Part shown: positions 26,006 to 34,700 of the stretch, in pieces
Position numbering within the stretch: position 1 is the stretch's first letter
How the letters are laid out: the number at the start of each line of letters is the position of its first letter
From: Caballeronia sordidicola
Lineage (GTDB): Bacteria; Pseudomonadota; Gammaproteobacteria; Burkholderiales; Burkholderiaceae
Reading direction: 5' to 3'
Length of the DNA: 64,000 nucleotides
Assembly (NCBI RefSeq): GCF_000729995.1
Contig: NZ_JNFG01000199.1
Span: 310,001 to 374,000 of the forward strand
Program-made: the position numbers and the translations under genes
Notes under the pieces: generated by a model
The model's database searches: none
Told to the model about the DNA's origin: nothing
Seen by the model: only the letters and a program-made list of their open reading frames with translations

Positions 26006-27384
26006 GCGGCCACCCCAATCGTGACGCCTTCGGCCAGTGCGGGAATGTCAGGGTTGGGACTCATCTGGTCCCCCGGGTCCGCGCCTTGTGCGCGCAAGGT
26101 TCGTTGCAGCAGGCCGACATCGATATCGCGAACCTTTTTGCCCGCGTTGAGCGCCTGCACCGCGGCGACGCCTGCGGCTTCGCCCATTGCCATGCAAGGC
26201 GGGATTTCACGCGACATTTTTTGCGCCTGGGAGGTTGAGGAGTAGTGGCGGCCCGCGATCAGCAGGTTGTCGACTTTCTTCGGCAGCAGCGAGCGATACG
26301 GATAGTAGTAGTCACGTCCGCGCGCGATTGCGTCCGCAAAACGGACCCGCTTCATGATGTCGTCCTTTGTCATCACATACTCGCCTTGCAACAGCCGCGT
26401 TTGCCGGACACCGGTCTGAGAGGCGAAGTCCACCACATAGCTCGACTGAAAACCCGGGAAGTTCTTTTTCGCAAATTCATGCACTTCGTGAACGATCTCG
26501 CGCCCGAGCATCTCCACCTTGGTGAGGTCTTCGACCTCGATCCCGTTATAGCCGGGCAGGTGCGGGCAGTTGCACCAGACGATGCCCTTCAGTGGTGTCT
26601 TGAGCCACCAGTAGGCCCACGCGCCGCCCAGCATCTGCTTGATCGTCCGGTCCAGCGCGGCGTAAGCCACAGGGTCTTCGAATTCGAACCGCTCAGCGGT
26701 GTCGGTATCCACGCCGCCGATCCGGAAAACGGTCGTCATGATGTAGCTTCCGCCAATGTAGGGCGCACCTGCCGACGCGGCGACATCGAGGTCGCCCGTT
26801 GCGTCGATCACAACGTCTCCGAAAATGGCTTCACGTCCGTTCTTGGTCTCGCACACAACGCCTTTGACGACACCGTCTTCGACGATCGTGCTTGAGAACC
26901 ACGAATGCAGGCGCAGTTGAACCCCGGTCTCCTTGACGAGTTCGAGCGACACACGTTTCCAGCCATCGGGATCGAACGCCACCGCGAAACAAACCGGACG
27001 CGGCTTCTGGTGGCTATGAAAATCGAACGTGCCCCAACGAGCCCACTTTCGATACGCCTCTTCGCTCTGCCGCCACTCGCTCGATTTCGGATAGACAGCG
27101 AGGCCCCGATGCGACAGCCGCTCAATGAATTGCAGGCAGGTGCCTCGCACTGAAATTTCGTGTTGGCTCGCGTCCCACATGTCGTCCAGTATCAGCACCA
27201 TACCGCCGGATGCAAGGCCGCCAAGATGGTTATAACGTTCAAGGAGAATTGTCTGCGCACCATTGCGCGCCGCCGCCAGAGCCGCGGCCACGCCGGCGGG
27301 GCCACCGCCGACGACCACCACGTCGGCTTTGGCAACGATCTTCGTGTCGCGCGCCGGTTCATGCAGAAAATTATTAACAGTCAT
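26002..27384 (-). CDS. FAD-dependent oxidoreductase (FAD_oxidored family)
   Basis: This 460-residue flavoprotein has the dinucleotide motif VVVGGGPAGVAAALAAARNG followed by the acidic strand end LLERYNHLGG. A second FAD region is DVVIDATGDLDVAASAGAP, and LIAGRHYSSTSQAQKMSREI near the end is typical of the FAD_oxidored group. The ATG at 27384 follows AAGGGA; an ATG 8 codons upstream lacks a site. It lies between the ABC permease and the CoA-transferase in one operon. Members are poorly characterised, so an oxidation or dehydrogenation of the imported substrate is the most that can be inferred. Confidence 0.82.
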   Translation of the reverse strand: MTVNNFLHEPARDTKIVAKADVVVVGGGPAGVAAALAAARNGAQTILLERYNHLGGLASGGMVLILDDMWDASQHEISVRGTCLQFIERLSHRGLAVYPKSSEWRQSEEAYRKWARWGTFDFHSHQKPRPVCFAVAFDPDGWKRVSLELVKETGVQLRLHSWFSSTIVEDGVVKGVVCETKNGREAIFGDVVIDATGDLDVAASAGAPYIGGSYIMTTVFRIGGVDTDTAERFEFEDPVAYAALDRTIKQMLGGAWAYWWLKTPLKGIVWCNCPHLPGYNGIEVEDLTKVEMLGREIVHEVHEFAKKNFPGFQSSYVVDFASQTGVRQTRLLQGEYVMTKDDIMKRVRFADAIARGRDYYYPYRSLLPKKVDNLLIAGRHYSSTSQAQKMSREIPPCMAMGEAAGVAAVQALNAGKKVRDIDVGLLQRTLRAQGADPGDQMSPNPDIPALAEGVTIGVAA

Positions 27385-27421
27385 TTTTTCCCTTGCTGCC
27401 TGTATCAACGAATTAGTCGCT

Positions 27422-28255
27422 TCAGTGCGACGCGGACCACTTCACGATCCGCTTTTCCAACAGCGCGATCACCACATAGAAGAGACCCGATAAAAATGCG
27501 CTCATGACAATGGCGGCATATAACAACGGGGAGTCGTAGTTGTAGGTCGCCTGAATGATCTGGGCGCCGATACCCTGTGTCGACCCGATCCACTCGCCCA
27601 CGATGGCGCCGATCACGCACATGGAAGCGGCTATGCGCAGCGCGGAAAACAGATACGGCAGCGCGCTGAACAGGCGCAGTTTGAAATAGATCTGCGTACG
27701 CGTTGCCGACAGCATGCGCATCAAGTCCATGATCTGCGGATTCACCGCCTCCAGCCCGCGCACCATGTTGATCAGCGTCGGGAAGAAGCACACCATGGCG
27801 GCGATCGTGATTTTCGGCGCCATGCCGTTGCCCATGATCAACACAAGAATCGGCGCCTTGGCTACAACGGGAATCGCATTGATCGCGACCGCGATCGGCA
27901 GGAAGATCCACTGCAGAATCTTGCTGTGCACGAACACGGACGCAACCAGGATTGCCGCGAGGTTTCCGAAGATGAACCCGAACAGTGCTTCCAGTGCAGT
28001 CACGCCGAGGTTCTGCAGCAGCAGATCGCTTCTCTGGATGATCGTTTGCATCACCAGCAAGGGAGACGGCGCGATAAAGGGCTTGATGTTGAAGCCGGCA
28101 ATAACCGCCCACCACGCGATCAGCAAGCCCACGATGCCAAGCACAGGCAGCATGCGCCGCTGCAGCGCGAGCCGGCGCTGCTCTGCAAGGTAGCGCGCTT
28201 CGTCGATAGCAAGAGAGGCCGGCGGCGCATTCATGGAGGTTGAATAGGCGTCCAT
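27422..28255 (-). CDS. ABC transporter permease (sulfonate/nitrate/taurine type)
   Basis: This 277-residue inner-membrane protein has about six hydrophobic segments and the binding-protein-dependent transport signature in ALFGFIFGNLAAILVASVF and the EAVNPQIMDLMRMLSATRTQ coupling loop region. It is similar in design to SsuC/TauC. Its ATG overlaps the ATPase stop by one base (TGATG). With the ATPase and binding protein it completes an importer for a small organic solute. Confidence 0.9.
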   Translation of the reverse strand: MDAYSTSMNAPPASLAIDEARYLAEQRRLALQRRMLPVLGIVGLLIAWWAVIAGFNIKPFIAPSPLLVMQTIIQRSDLLLQNLGVTALEALFGFIFGNLAAILVASVFVHSKILQWIFLPIAVAINAIPVVAKAPILVLIMGNGMAPKITIAAMVCFFPTLINMVRGLEAVNPQIMDLMRMLSATRTQIYFKLRLFSALPYLFSALRIAASMCVIGAIVGEWIGSTQGIGAQIIQATYNYDSPLLYAAIVMSAFLSGLFYVVIALLEKRIVKWSASH

Positions 28256-29091
28256 CAGCAGGTCTCCAGCGTTCTGCGCAACCTGGCGGCAAGCGACACG
28301 AACTCGGGCGTTTCCCGCGCTTCGAGCGTGCGTTCATAGGGCAGCGGCACGGGGACGATGTCGCGCACGCGCCCGGGATTGGCGCTCAGGACGAGCACCC
28401 GTTCGCCGAGATAAGCCGCCTCATAAATACTGTGGGTCACGAACAGGATCGTCAGCTTGGTTTCCTTCCATATCCTGCGGATCTCGTCGTTCAGACGATC
28501 TCGCACAATTTCGTCGAGCGCGCTGAAAGGCTCGTCCATCAGCAAGACCCTGGGATTGCCTATCAACGCGCGCGCAATGGAAACCCGCTGCCGCATTCCG
28601 CCGGACAGTTCATTCGGGTAGGCGTTTTCCGATCCCCTCAGCCCAACGAGATCCAGTAGCTCCATGGTTCTGACACGATGCTCGCGCGTGCTTTTGCCAG
28701 CGATCTCGAGCGGTAGCTCAATGTTCTGCAGCACGGTTCGCCACGGCATCAAGGCCGCATCCTGGAAGACAAATGCAACGTCGCCGTTGGCGCGGGCGCG
28801 CGAAGGCTTGTCGCCGAGAACCGTGATCAAGCCGCTGCTGGGCGGCAGGAGATCGGCTACAACCCGAAGGAAGGTCGACTTGCCGCATCCGGAAGGACCG
28901 AGCAGCGTCAGGAATTCGCCTTCCGGCACATCCAGCGACAGCCCGGAAATTGCCGTCACGCTGCGGCGTTCGGAAAAAAAACGAACAACGATGTCGCGGC
29001 AACTGATCGCATGTCCGGTGACCGCGTCGCCGGCACCGCGCAATCCGCGCGCCGGAGAATGGGCTGCCGTCATGTCGGTATCCGCGTTCAT
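28255..29091 (-). CDS. ABC transporter ATP-binding protein (SsuB/TauB type)
   Basis: This 278-residue ATPase has Walker A GPSGCGKST, the Q-loop VFQDAALMPWRTV, signature LSGGMRQRVSIARAL and Walker B VLLMDEPFSALDE, with the switch histidine in FVTHSIYEAAYL. It starts by overlapping the binding-protein stop by 4 bases. It powers import through the downstream permease. The family covers nitrate, sulfonate, taurine and aromatic acid importers; the catabolic genes in this operon make an organic acid likely. Confidence 0.92.
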   Translation of the reverse strand: MNADTDMTAAHSPARGLRGAGDAVTGHAISCRDIVVRFFSERRSVTAISGLSLDVPEGEFLTLLGPSGCGKSTFLRVVADLLPPSSGLITVLGDKPSRARANGDVAFVFQDAALMPWRTVLQNIELPLEIAGKSTREHRVRTMELLDLVGLRGSENAYPNELSGGMRQRVSIARALIGNPRVLLMDEPFSALDEIVRDRLNDEIRRIWKETKLTILFVTHSIYEAAYLGERVLVLSANPGRVRDIVPVPLPYERTLEARETPEFVSLAARLRRTLETC

Positions 29092-30119
29092 ACGGCCATC
29101 CGGACTGACCGGGTCTTATCGAGGATGGCCGTCGTCATGACTTCGTTCACCGTGGGTACGTGGCCGGAAAATTGACCCAGCTGGTCAAACTGCGTGATCT
29201 GCTGCTGCCAGCGGTCGGCGCTCATCGTGCCCCAGCCGTTCGCCACCGTTTCGTCGTCCAGCGCGCATTGCAGTTTGATGGCCAGCGCCGCCCGTTCGTC
29301 CTCACGGTTCAACTGCGGATAATCTTTCATCAAGTAGTCGATAGCGCGATCCGGCTGCGTCCTGCAGACATGCCAGCCGCGCGCTGTCGCCCGCAGGAAC
29401 CGCACGAGAAGATCCGGACGGGTCTGGAGCGTGGATTGAGTCGCGTAGTACGGCCACGCATACAGATGCACGCCTGCGTCCCATAACGTCAGGCCGACTC
29501 GCTCGTCGCCCAACGCCCTTAGTGAGGACGTGTTCGAGAGCCAGCCTGTCACCACATCCGCTCGCCCGGTCAGCAATGGCGACATGTCGCCGCCAATCGG
29601 GATAATGGTCACCTGGTTTTCCGGGATCTTGTTCTTGGCCAGCAGCAGGCGTAGCAAGATCACGCCGGTCGGCGCCACACCCACGCGCTTGCCGATGAAG
29701 TCCTGAGGTGTACGAACGGGGTTCTTCTTGAGAGAGAAATAACCGTACGGGTGCCGCTGTAAACCCGCTGCGAAAGACTGGATCGGAATGCCTTGAGATG
29801 TGGCCAGCATGATCGACGGGCTGGACGAGATCTCCCCTACTTCAAACCGGCCCGACGCCACGACGGCGAGGCCGTCAACACTCGGGCCGCCCGGCTGGAT
29901 CGCCAGCGTCAGTCCTTCATCCTTGAAATACCCCATGGCCCGCGCCGTTACCTCGGCAATTTGATCGGCGCCGGCAATATAACCAAGTTGCAGATTGATG
30001 AGCCCATCCTCCGCACCCAAAGCCTGGACTGTCGCAAGAGAACCCGTCGCCGCAACGCCGAGTGTCGCTAGCGACCCCAGTACGAGCTTTCGTCTCGGCA
30101 AATTGAATCGGTAATGCAT
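29088..30119 (-). CDS. ABC transporter substrate-binding protein (SsuA/THI5-like, NMT1)
   Basis: This 343-residue periplasmic binding protein has a twin-arginine signal (LPRRKLVLGSLATLGVAATG, ending near QALGA), then LQLGYIAGADQIAEVTARAM and GYFKDEGLTLAIQPGGPSVD, the hallmark start of the NMT1/SsuA fold. The ATG at 30119 gives a natural signal peptide; the frame could be extended 25 codons but the extra residues look non-coding. It is the first gene of the six-gene operon. Its ligand, presumably the operon substrate, is unknown. Confidence 0.88.
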   Translation of the reverse strand: MHYRFNLPRRKLVLGSLATLGVAATGSLATVQALGAEDGLINLQLGYIAGADQIAEVTARAMGYFKDEGLTLAIQPGGPSVDGLAVVASGRFEVGEISSSPSIMLATSQGIPIQSFAAGLQRHPYGYFSLKKNPVRTPQDFIGKRVGVAPTGVILLRLLLAKNKIPENQVTIIPIGGDMSPLLTGRADVVTGWLSNTSSLRALGDERVGLTLWDAGVHLYAWPYYATQSTLQTRPDLLVRFLRATARGWHVCRTQPDRAIDYLMKDYPQLNREDERAALAIKLQCALDDETVANGWGTMSADRWQQQITQFDQLGQFSGHVPTVNEVMTTAILDKTRSVRMAV

Positions 30120-30436
30120 CAGGTCATCATCCCAAAATGTAAGAAAAACAGATCGTCGAACAGCGAAACGCTCTATTTGTTGCAATGAAAACATCTAAAC
30201 TTGTGCACCACAAGATCAAATTTTGCCTGCGTGTGTTGCTAAAATTAGTCCACCCCACCCGATTCCCCTGAGAGCCTTTTCCCTATTGGGTGTTCTGATT
30301 TTGTGGGCACATACACATAAATTTTGTACTTGCAACACCAATTTTTTTATCAAAAAATCTGGCATCGACCCCACTGGTCTGACGAAAGCAGCCCAAATTG
30401 CCATAAGATCAAGGTGTTTTTTAAAACTGGGAAGAT
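30120..30436. promoter_or_regulatory. AT-rich divergent region between the ABC operon and a porin
   Basis: This 317-bp region should carry promoters for both sides. It contains CTTGTG-CAC-CACAAG (30200-30214), a perfect 6-bp inverted repeat 81 bases upstream of the binding-protein start and a candidate site for the LysR regulator. Base composition is clearly more AT-rich than the flanks. Confidence 0.5.
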
Positions 30437-31582
30437 ATGTATAATAAAAGAGCGGTTAACTTGCTTGGCGCCATTGCCGCATCGCTAGTCCCACTCTTCG
30501 TACACGCACAAAGTAGCGTAACACTGTACGGCCGGCTCGACGCCGGACTAACTTATGTATCGAATTATGCCGGAAGCAGTGCCTATCGGTTTGAAGACGG
30601 CATCTGGTACGGTAACCGGTGGGGATTCAAAGGGGCCGAGGATTTAGGCGGCGGCTTGAGCGCAATATTCACTCTTGAGAATGGCTTTGCACTGGGAACC
30701 GGGAAAGCATATCAAAATGGCGCACTGTTCGGGCGACAGGCTTTTGTTGGATTGAACAGCAAATGGGGCGCATTTACTTTGGGTAATCAATACGATTTCG
30801 TATGGGATTATCTGAATCTGGGTGGATTCAATCTCGCATCCGAAGGGACAGGATATAGCAGCCACCAGGGAGACTTCGACGGGTACTCAGGGGCGGATCG
30901 GCTAAGTAATGCAGTCAAATTCTCGAGTGCCGATTTTGGTGGCGCCAGATTTGGCGGTATGTATGAATTTGGTAATGTCGCGGGGAATTTTCATCAAGGA
31001 AGCGCCTGGAGCTTTGGCGGCGCCTTTAAGCGCAGCGCATTCAGCACTGCAATTGTCTATACAAAAATCAATAACCCGACTGGCAGGCAGGGGTTCGATC
31101 CCTATGCCCAGTTGGGCGTAACAACGTTTTTGGGCCAGAAAGTCGCCACTATCAATCCTGCGACAGGCGTTGCCACCGACCTGTTCCCAAGCGGCATACA
31201 GGTCGACAGCAAAGGAGTTTTCGGCGCCGGCGCCCTTTACGTAATCGGTAAGCTTCAGCTGAATGTTCTTTATAACAATATCAACGTCAAGGGATACGGA
31301 ACCAGTTCGACCATGCAAGTTTACCAGGGCGGAACGCAATACTATTTCGCACCTGATGTATTTGGCATTTTCGATTATCAACGCACGCGGTTTGAAGAAT
31401 CAAGATGGAGCCGGTTTTCGACCGGCATTAATTATTTGTTTTCCAAACGCACCTCGGTTTACGCCGGCACGGATTATCTGCTGGCGAACGCGGGTACGCG
31501 TGCCGCTATTGGCTACGCGTTTTCCCCGTCCACAACAAACAAGCAGGTCGATGTCCGGATCGGTATGACTCAAAGCTTCTGA
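30437..31582 (+). CDS. Gram-negative porin (Burkholderia-type)
   Basis: This 381-residue protein has a signal peptide (MYNKRAVNLLGAIAASLVPL, ending VHAQ), followed by SSVTLYGRLDAGLTYVSNYA and WGFKGAEDLGGGLSAIFTLE, the family hallmark. The constriction-loop region SRTAYVGL is here FGRQAFVGLNSKWGAFTLGN, and the last residue is phenylalanine. GGGAAG precedes the ATG. Codon use is more AT-rich than in the other porin in this window, hinting at recent acquisition or relaxed selection. It lies between the ABC operon (divergent) and the molybdenum hydroxylase (same strand, 127 bases downstream), so it could serve either pathway. Confidence 0.9.
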   Translation: MYNKRAVNLLGAIAASLVPLFVHAQSSVTLYGRLDAGLTYVSNYAGSSAYRFEDGIWYGNRWGFKGAEDLGGGLSAIFTLENGFALGTGKAYQNGALFGRQAFVGLNSKWGAFTLGNQYDFVWDYLNLGGFNLASEGTGYSSHQGDFDGYSGADRLSNAVKFSSADFGGARFGGMYEFGNVAGNFHQGSAWSFGGAFKRSAFSTAIVYTKINNPTGRQGFDPYAQLGVTTFLGQKVATINPATGVATDLFPSGIQVDSKGVFGAGALYVIGKLQLNVLYNNINVKGYGTSSTMQVYQGGTQYYFAPDVFGIFDYQRTRFEESRWSRFSTGINYLFSKRTSVYAGTDYLLANAGTRAAIGYAFSPSTTNKQVDVRIGMTQSF

Positions 31583-31709
31583 ACACAAGGGCGTGTTGCG
31601 GGCCTCAGCGCATAACCGGTTTTCCTCCGGTCGAATGTATAAACCAGATGCCGAAATAAGCGGCACTACTATGGAGAGGGCTTAAAAACAAACCTGCGGA
31701 AGACTTCAT

Positions 31710-34700
31710 ATGAGTGGTGAAACCCAATACGTCAATCGTGTCGACTTTTTTCTGAACGGAGAACCTGTCAGCATCGAAAATCCCAGTCCGGATTTTCTGT
31801 TGATCGACTTTCTGCGGTCATCCGATATCGGTCTCGCCGGACCCAAGAAGGCGTGCGGACAAGGCGGATGTGGATCGTGCACCGTGATCCTGTCTAGCTG
31901 GAAAGACAACCGCGAGGAGCACCGCGCCATCAATGCCTGTCTTCGGCCAGTTTGTGCACTGAGCGGGCTCGTCGTCACGACCGTGGAAGGAACGGGAACA
32001 CCCGGAGTGTTGCCCGCACGCTACCCCATGCACGCGCCGACTTCGGGCTTCGCCCCGCTCAACTGGACGCCGCCGCCGGCGGTGCGGCAAGCCGCAACGC
32101 GATCACGCATGACGAGCATCGCATCCGGTACAACCAAGTTAGCGGATTTTTCGGCCACCGCCGGCATGCCCGACCCTGGCGCCGAGGATCTGCACATCGC
32201 CGGCAACCTGCCCGGCATCAATCCTGTCGCGCAGCGGCTGGCGGCAAACAATGGCAGTCAGTGTGGCTACTGCACGGTCGGGTTCGTGATGAACATGTCC
32301 GAATTCATCGTCAATAACCCGCGTCCGACCAAGCAGCAGATCGAAGATATCTTCGATGGAAATATCTGCCGGTGCACGGGCTATCGTCCGATCCTGACTG
32401 GCATGAAGACCTTCGCATGCGACTACACCCCCGAGGACGAGAACGAGCGGATGAAGTGCCTGCTGGAGCGCGGCCAGACTGAGCAATTGCCGGCGGCCAG
32501 CGTCGCGATTCCGTTTCCGGAGGCGGCCCGGGCTGTGCCCCGGCCGGTCACGATCAGCGGGCCTCGCGGGGCTCATCAAGCGGGCAAGCATTGGTACACG
32601 GCGACCTCGTGGAACGAAGCGTTCGAGTATGCCTTCCAGTGCCAGGCCGAGGCGATTCCCTACCAGTTTATCAACGGCCACACCTCATTCGGCATCTACA
32701 AGGACGAATGTCTTGAGTCGCGTGCGTCTATTGATGTGCGCCGGGTACCGGAATTAAACCGGCCGCACAGCGTGGATGCCCAATGGCTGACGGTCAGCGC
32801 TGGCATTACCTTCAACGACCTGATCGCTCTTCTCGACACGGTGATGGCGGAATATGAACAGTCCGCAGTCAGTCCGCTGGCCGCATTGCGTTCCATGGCC
32901 CGCAGGACCGGGGGACGCATAGTCCGAAATGCAGCTACCCTGGGCGGCAATACGATGCTGGTGATGAAACACCTGTTCCCGCGCAACGGCGCACATCCGG
33001 GATACGGTGGTGAGCCGTTCCCCTCCGACACGCTGACGGTACTGGCCGCGATCGGTGCGGAAATGACCTTCGTCATGCTACGGCCATCTCTGATCGACCC
33101 GCCGTCCAGCACCACCACCCATGTGATGTCCGTGAAAGAGGCGATCGCATTCTTTCAGGACCTCGGCGGGAAGGCCGGCGAAGCCACGCTGATTGTGTCG
33201 TACCGGATTCCGCTTGAACGGGCCAATCAGGTTGTCCTTTCTCAAAAGACCGCGCTAAGAGAGGTGAACGCTCACGCGATCGTCAATATGACGAGCGATA
33301 CGGTGTGGGCGGCGGCAGGCGAAGAACCTTCCAGTAGCTATATCCAGACGGCAACCCTTGTATTCGGCGGGATTGCTGATGCGCCGTGGCCGGCCGAACG
33401 GACGGAAGCATTCCTGAATGGCCTGGGCCGGCCACTGACGACGGAAGACCTCACGGAAAGCCTGACCATACTGGAGCGGGAAGTCAGGCACGAGCTCGAG
33501 AAATGGGCGTCGTTTCGGGCCAAGCTGCCTGACGACGGCTTCTCCGACGATTACCGGGTGGATTTGGCCTTGTCCCTGTTCTACAAGGCGTTGATCAACG
33601 CGCTGGTGCACCGGGGCGTGCCGGTTGACCCGGCTGTAGCCTCGGCAGGCGATATCCGATGGGGTAACTGGGGCGTCAGTTCAGGACGCCAGTCATACGC
33701 CGTTCCGCCGGTCGACCGCCATCCGGTGGGCCAGCCGTATATCAAGAATACGGCTATCTACCAGGCCCTCGGCGAAATGCACTACACGCACGAACTGCCG
33801 ATCCCTCCACGGACAATTCATGGCGCCTTCGTCCAAAGCCTCCGCGCATTGGCCGGGTTCTATTTTTGCCTGCCGGGTTCTTCTAATACGGAAATCAAGC
33901 GCGAACAACTCAAGACCCATCTCGACGCAACGTTTCCCAATCAATTCACCGATGTCCTGACAAGCGACAGTGTTCCGCCCCACGGTCTCAACCTTCAGGG
34001 AAAAGCGCTGGACCAGCCGCTGTTTGCGAAGCGCAGCGTTCATTACCCGGGCCAGACGATTGCGATGGTACTGGCCCGCGACGAACAGGCAGCCAATGAC
34101 ATAGCCGAGTATGCGACCCGGTTCTGCATTGGCTATAGAACGATCACATGGGACGGAAGCTGGCCGGCGCAGTGGAACGAACCGGTGCTGAGCATTGAGG
34201 ATGCCATCGCGAGAAACAGCATTTTCCCGGATGCCCCGAGTACGGCGAACTACGTGACGCATATCTGGAAGATCACACGACCGGCAAGCACGTTCGACTG
34301 GATGGATTCTAGCCGTGAGCCGCTTGATCGAAGCATCGCGGTAACCGACTTGTCCGGTGTGCCGGATCAGGCCTTTGCCAACTGTATCCGGCTGGCGAAC
34401 AGCCAGCGCAACGGCGGGCAGGTCCACTTTTATATGGAAACCCAGGCTTGCCTGGTCGTGCCGCAGGATGAAGGCCGGTTTATCGTCCACCCGTCCTCGC
34501 AGAGCCCCATGGAAATGCATCAAACGTCTGCGATGGCGATCGGGGTTCCCTACAATCGGCTGGATGTCCGCGTCGCACCGGTTGGCGGCGGGTTTGGCGG
34601 GAAAACAGAACAGGCGCGATTCGTCACCGGACCCGCTGTCGTGGCCGCATACCGGCTCAACCGTCCGGTACGGGTGGTGCTGCCAAGAGACGTCGATACC

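Noticed and set aside
27405..28337. 310-codon minus-strand frame overlapping the ABC permease
   Set aside because: The other frame encodes the permease with membrane helices and overlapping start with the ATPase; this frame lacks any motif.
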